Assembly (NCBI RefSeq): GCF_030813695.1
Contig: NZ_JAUSVA010000002.1
Location: forward strand, 7,153,501-7,217,500
Reading direction: 5' to 3'
Length of the DNA stretch: 64,000 bases
Source of the DNA: Kitasatospora herbaricolor
GTDB taxonomy: Bacteria; Actinomycetota; Actinomycetes; Streptomycetales; Streptomycetaceae
In this document: positions 56,310 to 64,000 of the stretch, piece after piece
Layout of the letters: each line of letters opens with the position of its first letter
Numbering within the stretch: position 1 is the first letter of the stretch
The notes under the pieces: model-generated
Database searches by the model: none
What the model was told of the DNA's origin: nothing
What the model saw: only the letters and a program-made list of their open reading frames with translations
Position numbers and translations under genes: made by a program

Positions 56310-56918
56310 ATGGGCCGCATCGAGTACAGCGTGGAGATCGCCGACCTGCTCGGCCGGGTACGGCGCCGGCCCCCCGCCGGCTGGCCCTGGCGGCCGGGCG
56401 AGCCGGTGCCGCCGGGGCTGACCGTCAAGCAGTCCTGGGGCTGGCTGTTCGCGCCGGACGGCCGGGTGCTGACGCTGGTGAACCCCCGGGACGGCATCGT
56501 CAGCCTGCCCGGTGGCTCGCTGGAGCCCGAGGACGACGGTGACCCGGGGGCCGCGCTGGCCCGCGAGGCGGGCGAGGAGGCGCAGGCCGTGATCGGGCCG
56601 CCGCACTACCTCGGCTACCTCTACGACCGGGTCGGATCCGCGAACGGCGGGCACGAATGCGCACGGGTCCGGATGGCGGCGGCGCTGCGCGCCGTCGGGC
56701 CGACCGTCCCCGACCCGGCCTCGGGCCGGCACTACCGCCGGCTGCTGGTCGCGCCGGGCCTCGCGGTCGAACTGCTCGGCTGGGGCCCGGCCGGTCTGCG
56801 CCAGGCGCGTGCCGCGGTGGCCACGGCCGTCGCGCGCCTCGGTGTCCCCGAGGCCGCCAACGAGGCCATCGAGGAGCTGCCGGTCCTCGGCGGACCGGTC
56901 TTCCCCCACGGGGGCTGA
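56310..56918 (+). CDS. NUDIX hydrolase
   Basis: This 202-aa protein has a NUDIX box GGSLEPEDDGDPGAALAREAGEEAQAV (given here by its key parts: G at 73, then Glu, then REAGEEA with the metal-binding Glu pair). The box contains a small insertion before REAGEEA compared with the standard GX5EX7REUXEEXGU. It follows a strand VLTLVNPRDGIVSLP. Such enzymes hydrolyse nucleoside diphosphates linked to another moiety; the substrate is not predictable. The start has GGAGGGGGGAC upstream. Confidence 0.85.
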   Translation: MGRIEYSVEIADLLGRVRRRPPAGWPWRPGEPVPPGLTVKQSWGWLFAPDGRVLTLVNPRDGIVSLPGGSLEPEDDGDPGAALAREAGEEAQAVIGPPHYLGYLYDRVGSANGGHECARVRMAAALRAVGPTVPDPASGRHYRRLLVAPGLAVELLGWGPAGLRQARAAVATAVARLGVPEAANEAIEELPVLGGPVFPHGG

Positions 56919-57050
56919 GTCGCGCCGGTGGACCGCCGCCGGGCCGGTTGACGTCCGATCGGTGCTCGACCGGCGCTCGATCGGTCCGAGCGGGTGGCCC
57001 GAGCCCGAGTCCGAGCCGGCCCGGAGCCCTCGGCCCCTTCCCCGTCCCCG

Positions 57051-57090
57051 GTCGCCCCCGCTCGTCGCCGGTCGCCCCCGCTCGTCGCCG
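57051..57090. repeat. 20-bp perfect tandem duplication
   Basis: GTCGCCCCCGCTCGTCGCCG occurs twice in tandem (57051-57070 and 57071-57090), followed by a partial third start. Intergenic. Confidence 0.85.
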
Positions 57091-57241
57091 TTCGTCCGTC
57101 CGGGCCACGGACGGCAGTTCGCGTCCCCGGCGGTGCGCGGTGCGGGCCCGTGCCGACGCGCCGAGGGCGGGCGCGCCGCTGACGGCGGCCCTGAGCAGGT
57201 CAGTTCCCTTGTGGAGGGGCCCGGTTCACCGGTTCGTCGTA

Positions 57242-57255
57242 AGACGGTCCGTCAA
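57242..57255. promoter_or_regulatory. Shared palindromic element, copy 1 (before the SGNH lipase)
   Basis: AGACGGTCCGTCAA, core palindrome GACGG-T-CCGTC, ends 80 bp before the lipase ATG. The same 14 bases occur at 59540-59553. Confidence 0.55.
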
Positions 57256-57335
57256 TATCTTTGGCATGAGCGCTTCCTCTACACGCTACCGCCTGGTATC
57301 ACAACTGTGACCCTTGTCACTCACGTGGAGGTGCC

Positions 57336-58133
57336 ATGCGCCCCGCTCGTGCAATGTCCGTCGCCACAATGGCGGTTCTCCTCACCCTGGCCAGCCTTTT
57401 CGTCGCCTCGCCCGCCAGTGCCGCGGGGGTGCGCTACGCCGCCCTCGGTGACTCCTACTCCGCCGGTGTGGGGGCCGGCAGCTACACGAGCGAGAGCGGC
57501 AGCTGCAAGCGCAGCACCAACTCGTACCCCTACCTCTGGAAGAACGCCCACGCGCCCTCGGCCTTCGCCTTCGTCGCCTGTTCGGGTGCGAGAACCGGTG
57601 ATGTCCTGAACAACCAGCTGTCCGTCCTGGACGCGAACACCACGCTGGTCAGCATCAGCATCGGCGGCAACGATGCGGGCTTCGCGAGCACCATGCAGAC
57701 CTGCGTGCTCGACTCCGAGACGGCCTGCCTGAACGCGGTGGCCGCCGCCAAGAGCTACGCGACCAACACGCTGCCGGCCCAGCTCGACAACGTCTACGCC
57801 CAGATCCACGCCAAGGCGCCCAACGCGCACGTGGTCGTGCTCGGCTACCCGCACCTCTACAAGATCGGCGGCAGCTGCATCTTCGGGATCGGGGACACCA
57901 AGCGGGCCGCGATCAACGGCGCGGCGGACACCCTGGCCGACGTGACCGCCAAGCGGGCGGCGAACGCCGGCTTCAGCTACGCCGACGTGCGGAGCGCGTT
58001 CACCGGCCACGAGATCTGCGCGAGCGGCACGGTGTGGCTGAACAGCACGGTGCTCCCGGTCGACGAGAGCTACCACCCGAAGGCGGCCGGACAGTCCGGG
58101 GGCTACCTCCCGGTGTTCTCCGCGGCTGCCTGA
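57336..58133 (+). CDS. Secreted SGNH/GDSL-type lipase/esterase
   Basis: This 265-aa protein has a Sec signal peptide (about 1-29, ending PASAAG). The SGNH blocks follow: YAALGDSYSAGVGAG (block I, nucleophile Ser), ISIGGNDAGF (Gly and Asn, blocks II-III region) and LPVDESYHPKAAGQ (catalytic Asp/His, block V). Six Cys residues suit three disulfides, as in the extracellular Streptomyces lipase family (for example the S. coelicolor SCO1725-type enzyme). It hydrolyses acyl esters outside the cell. GTGGAGGTGCC precedes the ATG. Confidence 0.93.
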   Translation: MRPARAMSVATMAVLLTLASLFVASPASAAGVRYAALGDSYSAGVGAGSYTSESGSCKRSTNSYPYLWKNAHAPSAFAFVACSGARTGDVLNNQLSVLDANTTLVSISIGGNDAGFASTMQTCVLDSETACLNAVAAAKSYATNTLPAQLDNVYAQIHAKAPNAHVVVLGYPHLYKIGGSCIFGIGDTKRAAINGAADTLADVTAKRAANAGFSYADVRSAFTGHEICASGTVWLNSTVLPVDESYHPKAAGQSGGYLPVFSAAA

Positions 58134-58203
58134 CCGGAGCGGCCCGTCAGAAGTACTGCCGCGCCGGTGATCCGGCCGGCGGCCGAACCACCCGGGACAC
58201 GCC

Positions 58204-58253
58204 CCGGCCCCCGTCGGCGGTCCCTCCCAGGGGGACGCGCAGGCGGGGGCCGG
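58204..58253. terminator. Nested hairpin between convergent lipase and deacetylase genes
   Basis: Outer arms CCGGCCCCCG/CGGGGGCCGG (58204-58213, 58244-58253) enclose an inner GTCCC/GGGAC stem (58220-58236). It sits between two convergent stops and probably ends both transcripts. Confidence 0.6.
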
Positions 58254-58298
58254 AGCGCCGGGCGGGGCGGCCACCCGGTGCGGGCGGCCGCCGCGCCG

Positions 58299-59420
58299 TC
58301 AGTGCAGGTACTCGGTGAGTCCGGCCGGCCGCAGGCCCGCGTCCCGGGCCGCCGTCAGGGCCCGCTGGAGGTCGCCCGCGAGGGTGTCGGTGAAATGCAT
58401 CAGCACCACGTCGCCGGCCTGCAGCGGACCGCCGTGCCACACGTTGGAGGCGCCCCAGCTGAAGTCCGCGGTCGCCGTCACGACGGTGCGGATGCCGCAG
58501 TTGGCGGCGGCCTGCAGGGTGTCGGCGTTCCAGGCGAGGTACGGCGGGCGGAACACCGTGGTGGGCGTCCCGTAGACGCGGGCGGCCGCGTCCCGGGCGT
58601 CGCAGATCTCGGCCTGCTGCTCGGCGAGCGGGAGGGTGCTGAGGTCCCGGTGCGAGACGCTGTGGTTCTGCACCGAGGAGCCGGGCACGGAGGTCACCCG
58701 CTTGAAGAAGTCAGGCTCGAAGCCGGACGGCATCGGCAGCGGGAAGGCCGTGATCGGCAGCTTGTTGGCGGCGATGAACTGTTCCGCCTCCGGGGTGCGC
58801 TGCCAGCCGTCGTCGATGGTGAAGAAGACCACGTCGTCGGTGGTCGGGACGTTCCAGGTGGCCCAGGCCGGCGCGGGGGCAGGACCGTCGACGCGCACGT
58901 CGTCCGCCCCGAACGGCCCCTGGCCGTACCAGCCGTGCAGGTAGAGCCGGACGGAGGTGACACCCGCGCCGGTGGTGAAGCCGGTGGTCAGCCGCTGCCA
59001 CTGGCCGCCGGTGTTCTCGACCCAGGACGGCGCCACGTCGTGGCCGGTACCGGTCGCCCCGAGGAACACGTACGCGCCGCGGACCCAGGCGGAGACCGTG
59101 TACGTGGTGCCGGGGAGCACCGCGACGGTCTGGGCGCACTCGCCGGTGGAGTCGCCGGTGGCCGGGGTGACGGACAGCGCGGAGTCACCGGTGTGCGCCT
59201 GGCCGGTGGTGACGGCGGCCTCGCCGGCGCCGCAGCTCCAGCCGGGGATCGCGCCCCAGTCGGCGAGCGGGAGGGCCGGGATCTCGAATCCCGGGTTGGT
59301 GGCCAGGTTGACGGTGGGGGCGGGCTCGGCCGAGGCCTGGGCGGTGGGCACGGCGAGTCCGAGGGCGGCGAGGGCCGCGCTCGCGGCGCACGCCGCGAGA
59401 CGACGCAGGGGTCTGGACAC
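58299..59420 (-). CDS. Secreted polysaccharide deacetylase with N-terminal carbohydrate-binding-like domain
   Basis: This 373-aa protein has a signal peptide (about 1-31). A beta-sandwich like CBM4/9/CBM_4_9 (about 38-180) begins NLATNPGFEIPALPLADW. A NodB domain (about 190-373) follows: VVFFTIDDGWQRTPEAE (motif 1, TxDD), VQNHSVSHRDLSTL (motif 2, HS/TxxH), FRPPYLAWN (motif 3, RxxY) and VLMHF near the end (His). Metal ligands are intact, so it should remove N-acetyl groups from chitin- or peptidoglycan-like polymers. It shares an upstream element with the lipase gene. Confidence 0.92.
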   Translation of the reverse strand: MSRPLRRLAACAASAALAALGLAVPTAQASAEPAPTVNLATNPGFEIPALPLADWGAIPGWSCGAGEAAVTTGQAHTGDSALSVTPATGDSTGECAQTVAVLPGTTYTVSAWVRGAYVFLGATGTGHDVAPSWVENTGGQWQRLTTGFTTGAGVTSVRLYLHGWYGQGPFGADDVRVDGPAPAPAWATWNVPTTDDVVFFTIDDGWQRTPEAEQFIAANKLPITAFPLPMPSGFEPDFFKRVTSVPGSSVQNHSVSHRDLSTLPLAEQQAEICDARDAAARVYGTPTTVFRPPYLAWNADTLQAAANCGIRTVVTATADFSWGASNVWHGGPLQAGDVVLMHFTDTLAGDLQRALTAARDAGLRPAGLTEYLH

Positions 59421-59725
59421 CGGAGTTCTCCTGTGTGGGGGATGCGCCGTTCAGCGGCGCGCGTAACAGGGGGACGCTCCCCGAGGGGTGGGAGCCGTGG
59501 CGTGCCGCACTCAGGCCGTGGCAAACAATGGACTGGACCAGACGGTCCGTCAAGAGCCGGACGCAGGGCGTGACAGCGACCCGCGGGTAGCCCGAGGGCA
59601 GGGCCGCGGGAAGGCCGGTCGGTGCCGCCCCGTCGCCTGCCCGGACGGATCAACGGGTGCCCGGTGCTTCCACCGGCCGCTCCGGGGGCGGAGAATGAGG
59701 GGACGTCGTCCCGTAGGAGGTCAAG
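59421..59725. promoter_or_regulatory. Divergent promoter region of deacetylase and unknown gene
   Basis: This 305-bp region holds the shared element at 59540-59553. On the reverse strand TTGACG (59548-59553) with CATTGT 17 bp downstream is a possible deacetylase promoter, so the element would overlap its -35. A GGGACG-T-CGTCCC dyad lies at about 59700-59712, just before the ribosome site of the rightward gene. Confidence 0.48.
59540..59553. promoter_or_regulatory. Shared palindromic element, copy 2 (before the deacetylase)
   Basis: The same 14 bases, AGACGGTCCGTCAA, as at 57242-57255, here 120 bp before the deacetylase start and overlapping its candidate -35. Confidence 0.55.
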
Positions 59726-60502
59726 GTGTTCCGCCGCTGGTGGTTCATCGGCCTGCTGAGCGGCCGGGCGGACCCGCGCCCGGCGCGCGGCGGGCGTGTC
59801 CCCAAGGAGCGGCAGGAGCTGGTGCTCCGCGAGTGGGAGGTGCTGCGCGAGCGGCTGGCGGGGTTCGCCGCCGAGCGGGTCGCGACGGCGGGCGAGGTCT
59901 TCCGGGCCGCCGAGCTGGACCTGCCGCCGGAGGAGGGCGCGGCCCGGCGGGAGTACCTCTGGGCGCTGGACGCCTACCAGGCCGCCGGGAAGCTGCTGGA
60001 CGAGGCGGGGGACCTGCCCGACCTGACGGCGGCGGTGGTACTGGCCGAGCGCGCGGTGGAGCGGCTCGCCGCCGCCCATGCCGCGCACGCCGGCCGCCGG
60101 CCCGGCCCGCCGGTGCTGCGCTGCTTCTACAACCCCCTGCACGGCGCCGTGCCGCCCGCCCCGCCCAAGCAGTCGAACCGGGCGCGCCGGCGCCCCCGGC
60201 TGGGGGCCCTGGAGGCGGCGGCCGACCGCAGGCCCGCCTGCGCCGCCTGCCGCCGGGCCATCCTGGCCGGGCAACTCCCCGACGTCCTGCCCGCGCTGCT
60301 CCCGGCCGGCGCCACCGGGCGCCGCTCGCCGGGGGTGCTGGTGCCGTACTACACCGTCCCGCAGCAGTGGTCGCCGTGGTCCGCCACGGCCTGCGGCGCG
60401 TACGGGGAGGAGGGGCCCGCCCTGGTCCTGCGCGGGGAGCACCGCCGCCGTGCCCCGCGCGGCCGCCGCACCGGCCCGGGCGCCGCCCGCCGGCCTGACT
60501 GA
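59726..60502 (+). CDS. Hypothetical protein with N-terminal hydrophobic segment
   Basis: This 258-aa protein has a GTG start with TAGGAGGTC upstream. The start MFRRWWFIGLLSG is a short hydrophobic segment. Residues about 30-125 form charged helices (LREWEVLRERLAGFAAERVA and DLTAAVVLAERAVERLAAAH). A segment with RCFYNPLHGAVPP and a CxxC pair (CAACRRAI, about 171) follows. The tail is Arg/Pro-rich. The FYNPLHG and CxxC parts look like a damaged or minimal metal-binding unit. I do not recognise the family. Confidence 0.68.
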   Translation: MFRRWWFIGLLSGRADPRPARGGRVPKERQELVLREWEVLRERLAGFAAERVATAGEVFRAAELDLPPEEGAARREYLWALDAYQAAGKLLDEAGDLPDLTAAVVLAERAVERLAAAHAAHAGRRPGPPVLRCFYNPLHGAVPPAPPKQSNRARRRPRLGALEAAADRRPACAACRRAILAGQLPDVLPALLPAGATGRRSPGVLVPYYTVPQQWSPWSATACGAYGEEGPALVLRGEHRRRAPRGRRTGPGAARRPD

Positions 60503-60518
60503 CCGCCTCCCCGCCGGG

Positions 60519-60542
60519 CCGCCGACCGTGCGCGGTCGGCGG
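60519..60542. terminator. Bidirectional terminator
   Basis: Perfect 10-bp stem CCGCCGACCG/CGGTCGGCGG with a 4-nt loop, followed by a second hairpin (60550-60566). It separates the convergent unknown and acyl-CoA ligase genes. Confidence 0.78.
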
Positions 60543-60598
60543 ACGGGACGCCCCCGTTCCGGGGGCCGCCCCCGGGAGCCGCTCGCCGGGCCGGCCGG

Positions 60599-62425
60599 TC
60601 AGGGCGAGTACAGCTCCTCGATGTCCTCCGCGTACCGCTCGGTGATCGCCGCCCGGCGCAGCTTCAGCGAAGGGGTCATCAGGCCCAGCTCCAGGCTGAA
60701 CTCATGGGGGAGCAGCCGGAAGGCGCGGATCGACTCGGCGCGCGAGACGGCGGTGTTGGCGGCGGCCACGGCCCGCTGGATCTCGGCGTGCAGCTCCTCG
60801 TCGGCGAGCACGCCCCACTCGTCCAGCTGCTCGCGGCCGTGGGTCTTCAGCCAGTGCGCCAGGGCCGGGCCGTCCAGGGTGATCAGCGCCGCGACGTACG
60901 GGCGGTCGTCGCCGACCACCAGGCACTGGGAGACCAGCGGGTGGGCCTGGACGCGCTCCTCCAGGCTGCTCGGGGCGAGGTTCTTGCCGCTGCTGGTGAC
61001 GATCAGGTCCTTCTTGCGGCCGACGATGCTGAGGTAGCCGTCCTCGTCGAGGTGGCCGAGGTCCCCGGTGGCCAGCCAGCCGTCGTAGAGCGCCTCGGCG
61101 GTACATCGCGGGTGGTTGAGGTAGCCGCCGAAGACCATCGGGCCGCGCACCCACACCTCGCCGTCGTCGGCGATCGACACCGCGGCGCCCGGCAGCGGGA
61201 GCCCGACCGTGCCGAACTTGGCCCGGCCGGGCGGGTTGGCGGTGACCGCCGCCGAGGTCTCGGTCAGGCCGTAGCCCTCGTAGAGGGTCATCCCGGCGCC
61301 GGCGAAGAACAGCCCGAGGTCCCGGCTGAGGGTGGACCCGCCGGACATCAGGTTGCGGACCCGGCCGCCGAGCACCGCCCGCAGCCGCTGGTAGACCGTC
61401 CGGTCGTAGGCGGCGTGCCGCAGCCGCAGCCGGGGGCCCGGGCCGGGCCCGTGCCCGAGCGCCTTCTGCTCCCGGGCAGCGGCCCACTCGACGGCCACCC
61501 GGGCGGCCTGCTCGAAGAGTTCGGCCCGCCCGGCCTCCTCGGCCGCCCGCCGGGCCTGCTGGTAGATCTTCTCCAGCATGTAGGGCACGGCGATCAGCAC
61601 GCTGGGCCGGTAGCCCGCCAGCGCGGGGAGCAGGGCGTCGGTGCTGATCTCCGCCAGGTGCCCGAGCCGGATGCCGCCGCGGACGGCAGCGATCTGCGCG
61701 ACCCGCCCGTACACATGGGCCATCGGCAGGAAGAGCAGGGTGGACGGCGGCTCGGAGCCGGAGTCCTGGAAGACCTCGTGCCAGCCGTCGAGCAGGGTGT
61801 CCGCCTCGACGGCCAGGTTGCCGTGGGTGAGCAGGCAGCCCTTGGGGCGGCCGGTGGTGCCCGAGGTGTAGATGACGGTGGCGATGGTGTCGGGGGTGAC
61901 GCCGAGGCGCTGGCGGTGCACCAGCGAGTCGGGCACGCCCCGGCCGTCCTCGGTGATGGCCCGGACGCAGTCCTGGTCGAGCTGCCAGATCCCGTTCAGG
62001 TCGGGCAGCGCGTCGCAGACCGCGCCGACGGTCATCGCGTGGTCCTCGTCCTCGACCACGCAGGCCACCGCCTGCGTCTCGGCGAGGATCCAGCGGACCT
62101 GCTCGGCGGCCGAGGTGGGGTAGACCGGGACGGAGATCGCGCCGACGGACCAGAGCGCGTAGTCGAACAGGGTCCACTCGTAGCGGGTGCGGGACATCAG
62201 GGCGACCCGGTCGCCGTACCGCACGCCGCGGGTGAGCAGGCCCTTGGCGAGGGCGAGCACCTGGTCCCGGAAGTCGGCGGCGGTCACCTCGTGCCACTGC
62301 TCGGAGCCGGCCGGGCGGCGGGCCAGCTGGATCAGTGCGGGGGTGCGTTCGGCGGTGTCGTAGAGCGAGTCGGCGAGTCCGCCGGAGGCGGTGGCGGGCG
62401 CGGCGGTGCTGGTGGACTCGCGCAC
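60599..62425 (-). CDS. fadD: Long-chain fatty acid-CoA ligase (AMP-forming)
   Basis: This 608-aa adenylate-forming enzyme has the P-loop IYTSGTTGRPKGCLLTHGN (about 192-210), YEGYGLTETSAAVT (motif III), TGDLGHLDEDGYLSIVGRKKD (hinge) and SSGKNLAPSSLEE with the catalytic Lys region near the C-terminus. It resembles FadD15-type long-chain ligases of actinobacteria. It activates fatty acids with ATP and CoA for degradation or lipid synthesis. The GTG start has GGGGGGAA upstream. It diverges from a conservon-type kinase gene. Confidence 0.93.
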   Translation of the reverse strand: MRESTSTAAPATASGGLADSLYDTAERTPALIQLARRPAGSEQWHEVTAADFRDQVLALAKGLLTRGVRYGDRVALMSRTRYEWTLFDYALWSVGAISVPVYPTSAAEQVRWILAETQAVACVVEDEDHAMTVGAVCDALPDLNGIWQLDQDCVRAITEDGRGVPDSLVHRQRLGVTPDTIATVIYTSGTTGRPKGCLLTHGNLAVEADTLLDGWHEVFQDSGSEPPSTLLFLPMAHVYGRVAQIAAVRGGIRLGHLAEISTDALLPALAGYRPSVLIAVPYMLEKIYQQARRAAEEAGRAELFEQAARVAVEWAAAREQKALGHGPGPGPRLRLRHAAYDRTVYQRLRAVLGGRVRNLMSGGSTLSRDLGLFFAGAGMTLYEGYGLTETSAAVTANPPGRAKFGTVGLPLPGAAVSIADDGEVWVRGPMVFGGYLNHPRCTAEALYDGWLATGDLGHLDEDGYLSIVGRKKDLIVTSSGKNLAPSSLEERVQAHPLVSQCLVVGDDRPYVAALITLDGPALAHWLKTHGREQLDEWGVLADEELHAEIQRAVAAANTAVSRAESIRAFRLLPHEFSLELGLMTPSLKLRRAAITERYAEDIEELYSP

Positions 62426-62793
62426 GTTCCCCCCGATTTCCGTGACGGCTGCGCCTGCCGGGGCCCGAGCGGGCGTCCGGTGCGGCGGCGCTGTGGGACG
62501 GGCAGGTGGGAGCGAAGGTATCGGATTGCCGTGTCACTGCCCAGGGCTGTAGCGGTCATGGGACGAGATCGGCACCTACCGGTGAGGAAAGTGCCTGTAC
62601 GGGCGGCGACCGGGCGCGCCAAACGGACTTAGCGGATCATACGGACAACCGCCTGTCAACGACCGGTTCGACCCTCGAACGAATGGTCAGGGCGTAGTAG
62701 GCTCTCGCAAATCCCGCGGCCGGGTCCTCCGGCGGCCCTGCCTGCCCGAAACCGATCCTTGTCCGCGCCTGGCATTTCCCGACCGAGGACCCC
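62426..62793. promoter_or_regulatory. Divergent region between acyl-CoA ligase and cvnA-like genes
   Basis: This 368-bp region contains an AT-richer core (62630-62700) with a TTCGACCCTCGAA dyad at 62667-62679. It also has a TTGACA on the reverse strand (complement of 62654-62659) and a TAGTAG/TAGGCT on the plus strand near 62695-62703 as possible promoter hexamers. Spacing does not allow a firm promoter call. Confidence 0.42.
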
Positions 62794-64000
62794 ATGCGTC
62801 TGCGCAGCAGCTCGATCCGCGCGAAGGTCATCGCGCTGCTCATGGTGCCCATCGTCGCGCTCACGGCCCTGTGGGTCTACGCGACCCTGGTCACCACCGG
62901 CGACGTGTGGACCCAGTTCGAGGTCAGCAGCAGCTACCGCAGCTTCGGCGTCACGGTGGACCAGTACGCGCACGACCTCCAGAACGAGCGCCGCACCGCC
63001 GTCCAGAAGCTCGCCGACCCGCGCTCGCAACCGGCCGCCGAGGCCTTCGACAAGGCCCGCGCCACCACCGACCGGGAGGCCCAGGCGCTGCGCGCCAAGG
63101 TCGGCACCGCCGAGGCCCGCAAGCTGGACGCGACCCAGCAGGCCCGCTTCCGCGAAGTCCTGGCGAGCTACGACCAGGTGGTCGCGGTCCGCGACCACAT
63201 CGAGCGCTCGATGGTCAGCTGGACGTACATCCTCGACCAGTACAGCGACCTGATCAAACCCACTTTCGCCTTCCGGTCGGCCTTCGTCAGCCGGCAGAGC
63301 GGTCAGCTGCCCCGCCAGGGCACCATCCTGATCGAGCTGGTCCGGGCCCGCGAGTACCTCGCGCAGGAGGACGCGGCGATGGGCGGCCTGAGCGCCTCCA
63401 CCGCGAAGATCAGCCCGCAGCAGTACCAGGCGGCGCTGGACGCCCTGCACAACCAGCGGGCCCTGTTCACCGTCTACATCGCCGAGCTGGAGACCGCCGA
63501 CCGCACCGACTACCTGGCCCTGCGCACCGGCGAGAACTGGTCCGCGCTGGAGCGCGCCGAACGGGACTTCACCAACGCCGCCGGCTACGACCGGGTCGCC
63601 GATGCCATCAACGGGGACGACTGGCACGCCGTCGCCGACCGCGCCCTGGGCGACCTCGACGCGATCAACGCCCGGCTGGCGGGCGGCATCGACGCCCGCG
63701 CCGACTCCTACGCCATGGGCCTGCTCTGGCGGGGCGGCATCGCAGGCGCGATCGGCCTGGCCGCGATCGTGCTCTCCATCGTGATCTCCTACCGGATCGG
63801 CCGCGGCATGGCCCGGGAGATGATCGGCCTGCGCAACGCCGCCCAGGAGCTGGCCGCCAACCGGCTGCCCTCGGTGATGCTGCGGCTGCGCCGCGGCGAG
63901 CCCGTCGACATCGCCGCCGAGACCCCCGAGCTGCAGTTCGGCCCGGCCGAGGCCGGCCAGGTCGGCCGGGCGATCAACGCCGTGCAGCGGGCCGCCGTCG
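62794..64000 (+). CDS. Second conservon-type sensor kinase (CvnA-like), truncated by the window end
   Basis: 402 codons are visible with no stop. The order is a short basic start, a first transmembrane helix (AKVIALLMVPIVALTALWVY, about 9-30), a helical NIT-type extracytoplasmic domain (about 40-305) and a second helix (about 310-330). The linker SYRIGRGMAREMIGLRNAAQEL opens a HAMP-like domain. It parallels the cvnA at 4868 (there ISVQIGRGLVTELVGLRNSALEL). The ATPase domain and cvnB-D partners would lie beyond the edge. The start has CCGAGGACC upstream. Confidence 0.88.
   Translation, partial: MRLRSSSIRAKVIALLMVPIVALTALWVYATLVTTGDVWTQFEVSSSYRSFGVTVDQYAHDLQNERRTAVQKLADPRSQPAAEAFDKARATTDREAQALRAKVGTAEARKLDATQQARFREVLASYDQVVAVRDHIERSMVSWTYILDQYSDLIKPTFAFRSAFVSRQSGQLPRQGTILIELVRAREYLAQEDAAMGGLSASTAKISPQQYQAALDALHNQRALFTVYIAELETADRTDYLALRTGENWSALERAERDFTNAAGYDRVADAINGDDWHAVADRALGDLDAINARLAGGIDARADSYAMGLLWRGGIAGAIGLAAIVLSIVISYRIGRGMAREMIGLRNAAQELAANRLPSVMLRLRRGEPVDIAAETPELQFGPAEAGQVGRAINAVQRAAV

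Larger units (their letters stand above)
56919..57335. other. Upstream region of the secreted lipase gene
   Basis: This 417-bp region contains a perfect 20-bp tandem duplication (57051-57090) and a palindromic 14-bp element shared with another upstream region (57242-57255). An AT-richer promoter-like segment lies at 57255-57315. No gene is supported. Confidence 0.5.

Noticed and set aside
59531..59547. DasR (GlcNAc repressor) site before the deacetylase
   Set aside because: Only half-site similarity (GGACCAGAC); the full ACTGGTCTAGACCAGT-type palindrome is not present.
1..64000. tRNA genes, rRNA, CRISPR arrays, transposases or phage genes
   Set aside because: None could be supported by eye: no regularly spaced repeats with unique spacers, no IS-type terminal repeats with transposase motifs and no cloverleaf-like segments were recognised.

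Overview
The window is about 74% G+C with strong third-position G/C bias, heavy use of GTG starts, 4-bp stop/start overlaps and several actinomycete hallmarks: two 'conservon' kinase loci, DUF1990, DmdR1/IdeR-type iron boxes and NIT-domain kinases. It is a chromosomal piece of a Streptomycetaceae member (Streptomyces or Kitasatospora; I cannot decide which). I see no tRNA, rRNA, CRISPR array, transposase, phage gene or origin.

Layout. 1-3.6 kb: end of a molybdate-binding protein gene, an Rnl5-type RNA ligase, and a polar amino-acid-type binding lipoprotein. 3.9-9.2 kb: an MHYT membrane sensor followed by a complete conservon (cvnA-B-C-D) ending in a 20-bp-stem terminator. 9.3-15 kb: an unknown protein, a C4-dicarboxylate carrier diverging from a CitA/CitB-type two-component system, and a methyltransferase. 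15.2-33 kb: an iron-regulated specialised-metabolism region. It has a diaminobutyrate aminotransferase/decarboxylase pair, a cyclodipeptide synthase with a CYP121-like P450, a leftward NIS-siderophore operon (ATP-grasp, two IucA/IucC synthetases, PLP decarboxylase), a FhuF-like reductase, an MFS exporter, a siderophore-binding lipoprotein and a MerR regulator. Three palindromic iron boxes (15.23, 28.65 and 28.73 kb) tie the siderophore genes together.

33.2-37.6 kb: a flavin monooxygenase-hydrolase-SDR operon resembling the mycobacterial mymA-lipR-sadH order, then a second SDR. 37.8-43.3 kb: an ABC exporter with a strong operator-like palindrome, a PlsC-type acyltransferase, an EF-hand protein and a two-domain teichoic-acid-type glycosyltransferase. 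43.3-46 kb: an AT-richer island with possible tiny ORFs, an 88-aa protein with a clear promoter and terminator, YjbQ, DUF1990 and a zinc-ribbon miniprotein. 46-50 kb: an ABC-2 exporter with its NarL-family two-component system. 50-54.3 kb: sbcD-sbcC. 54.5-62.4 kb: a low-complexity unknown, a NUDIX protein, a secreted SGNH lipase and a secreted polysaccharide deacetylase whose upstream regions share a 14-bp palindromic element, another unknown, and a long-chain acyl-CoA ligase. From 62.8 kb a second cvnA-like kinase runs off the right edge.

The most interesting content is the 15-33 kb region. The CDPS and P450 closely resemble the M. tuberculosis Rv2275/Rv2276 (mycocyclosin) pair but with changed P450 pocket residues. 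They sit between diaminobutyrate genes and a vibrioferrin-like NIS operon that has no N-hydroxylase, which predicts a citrate/carboxylate-type siderophore. All family comparisons are from memory of the families; no search was run.
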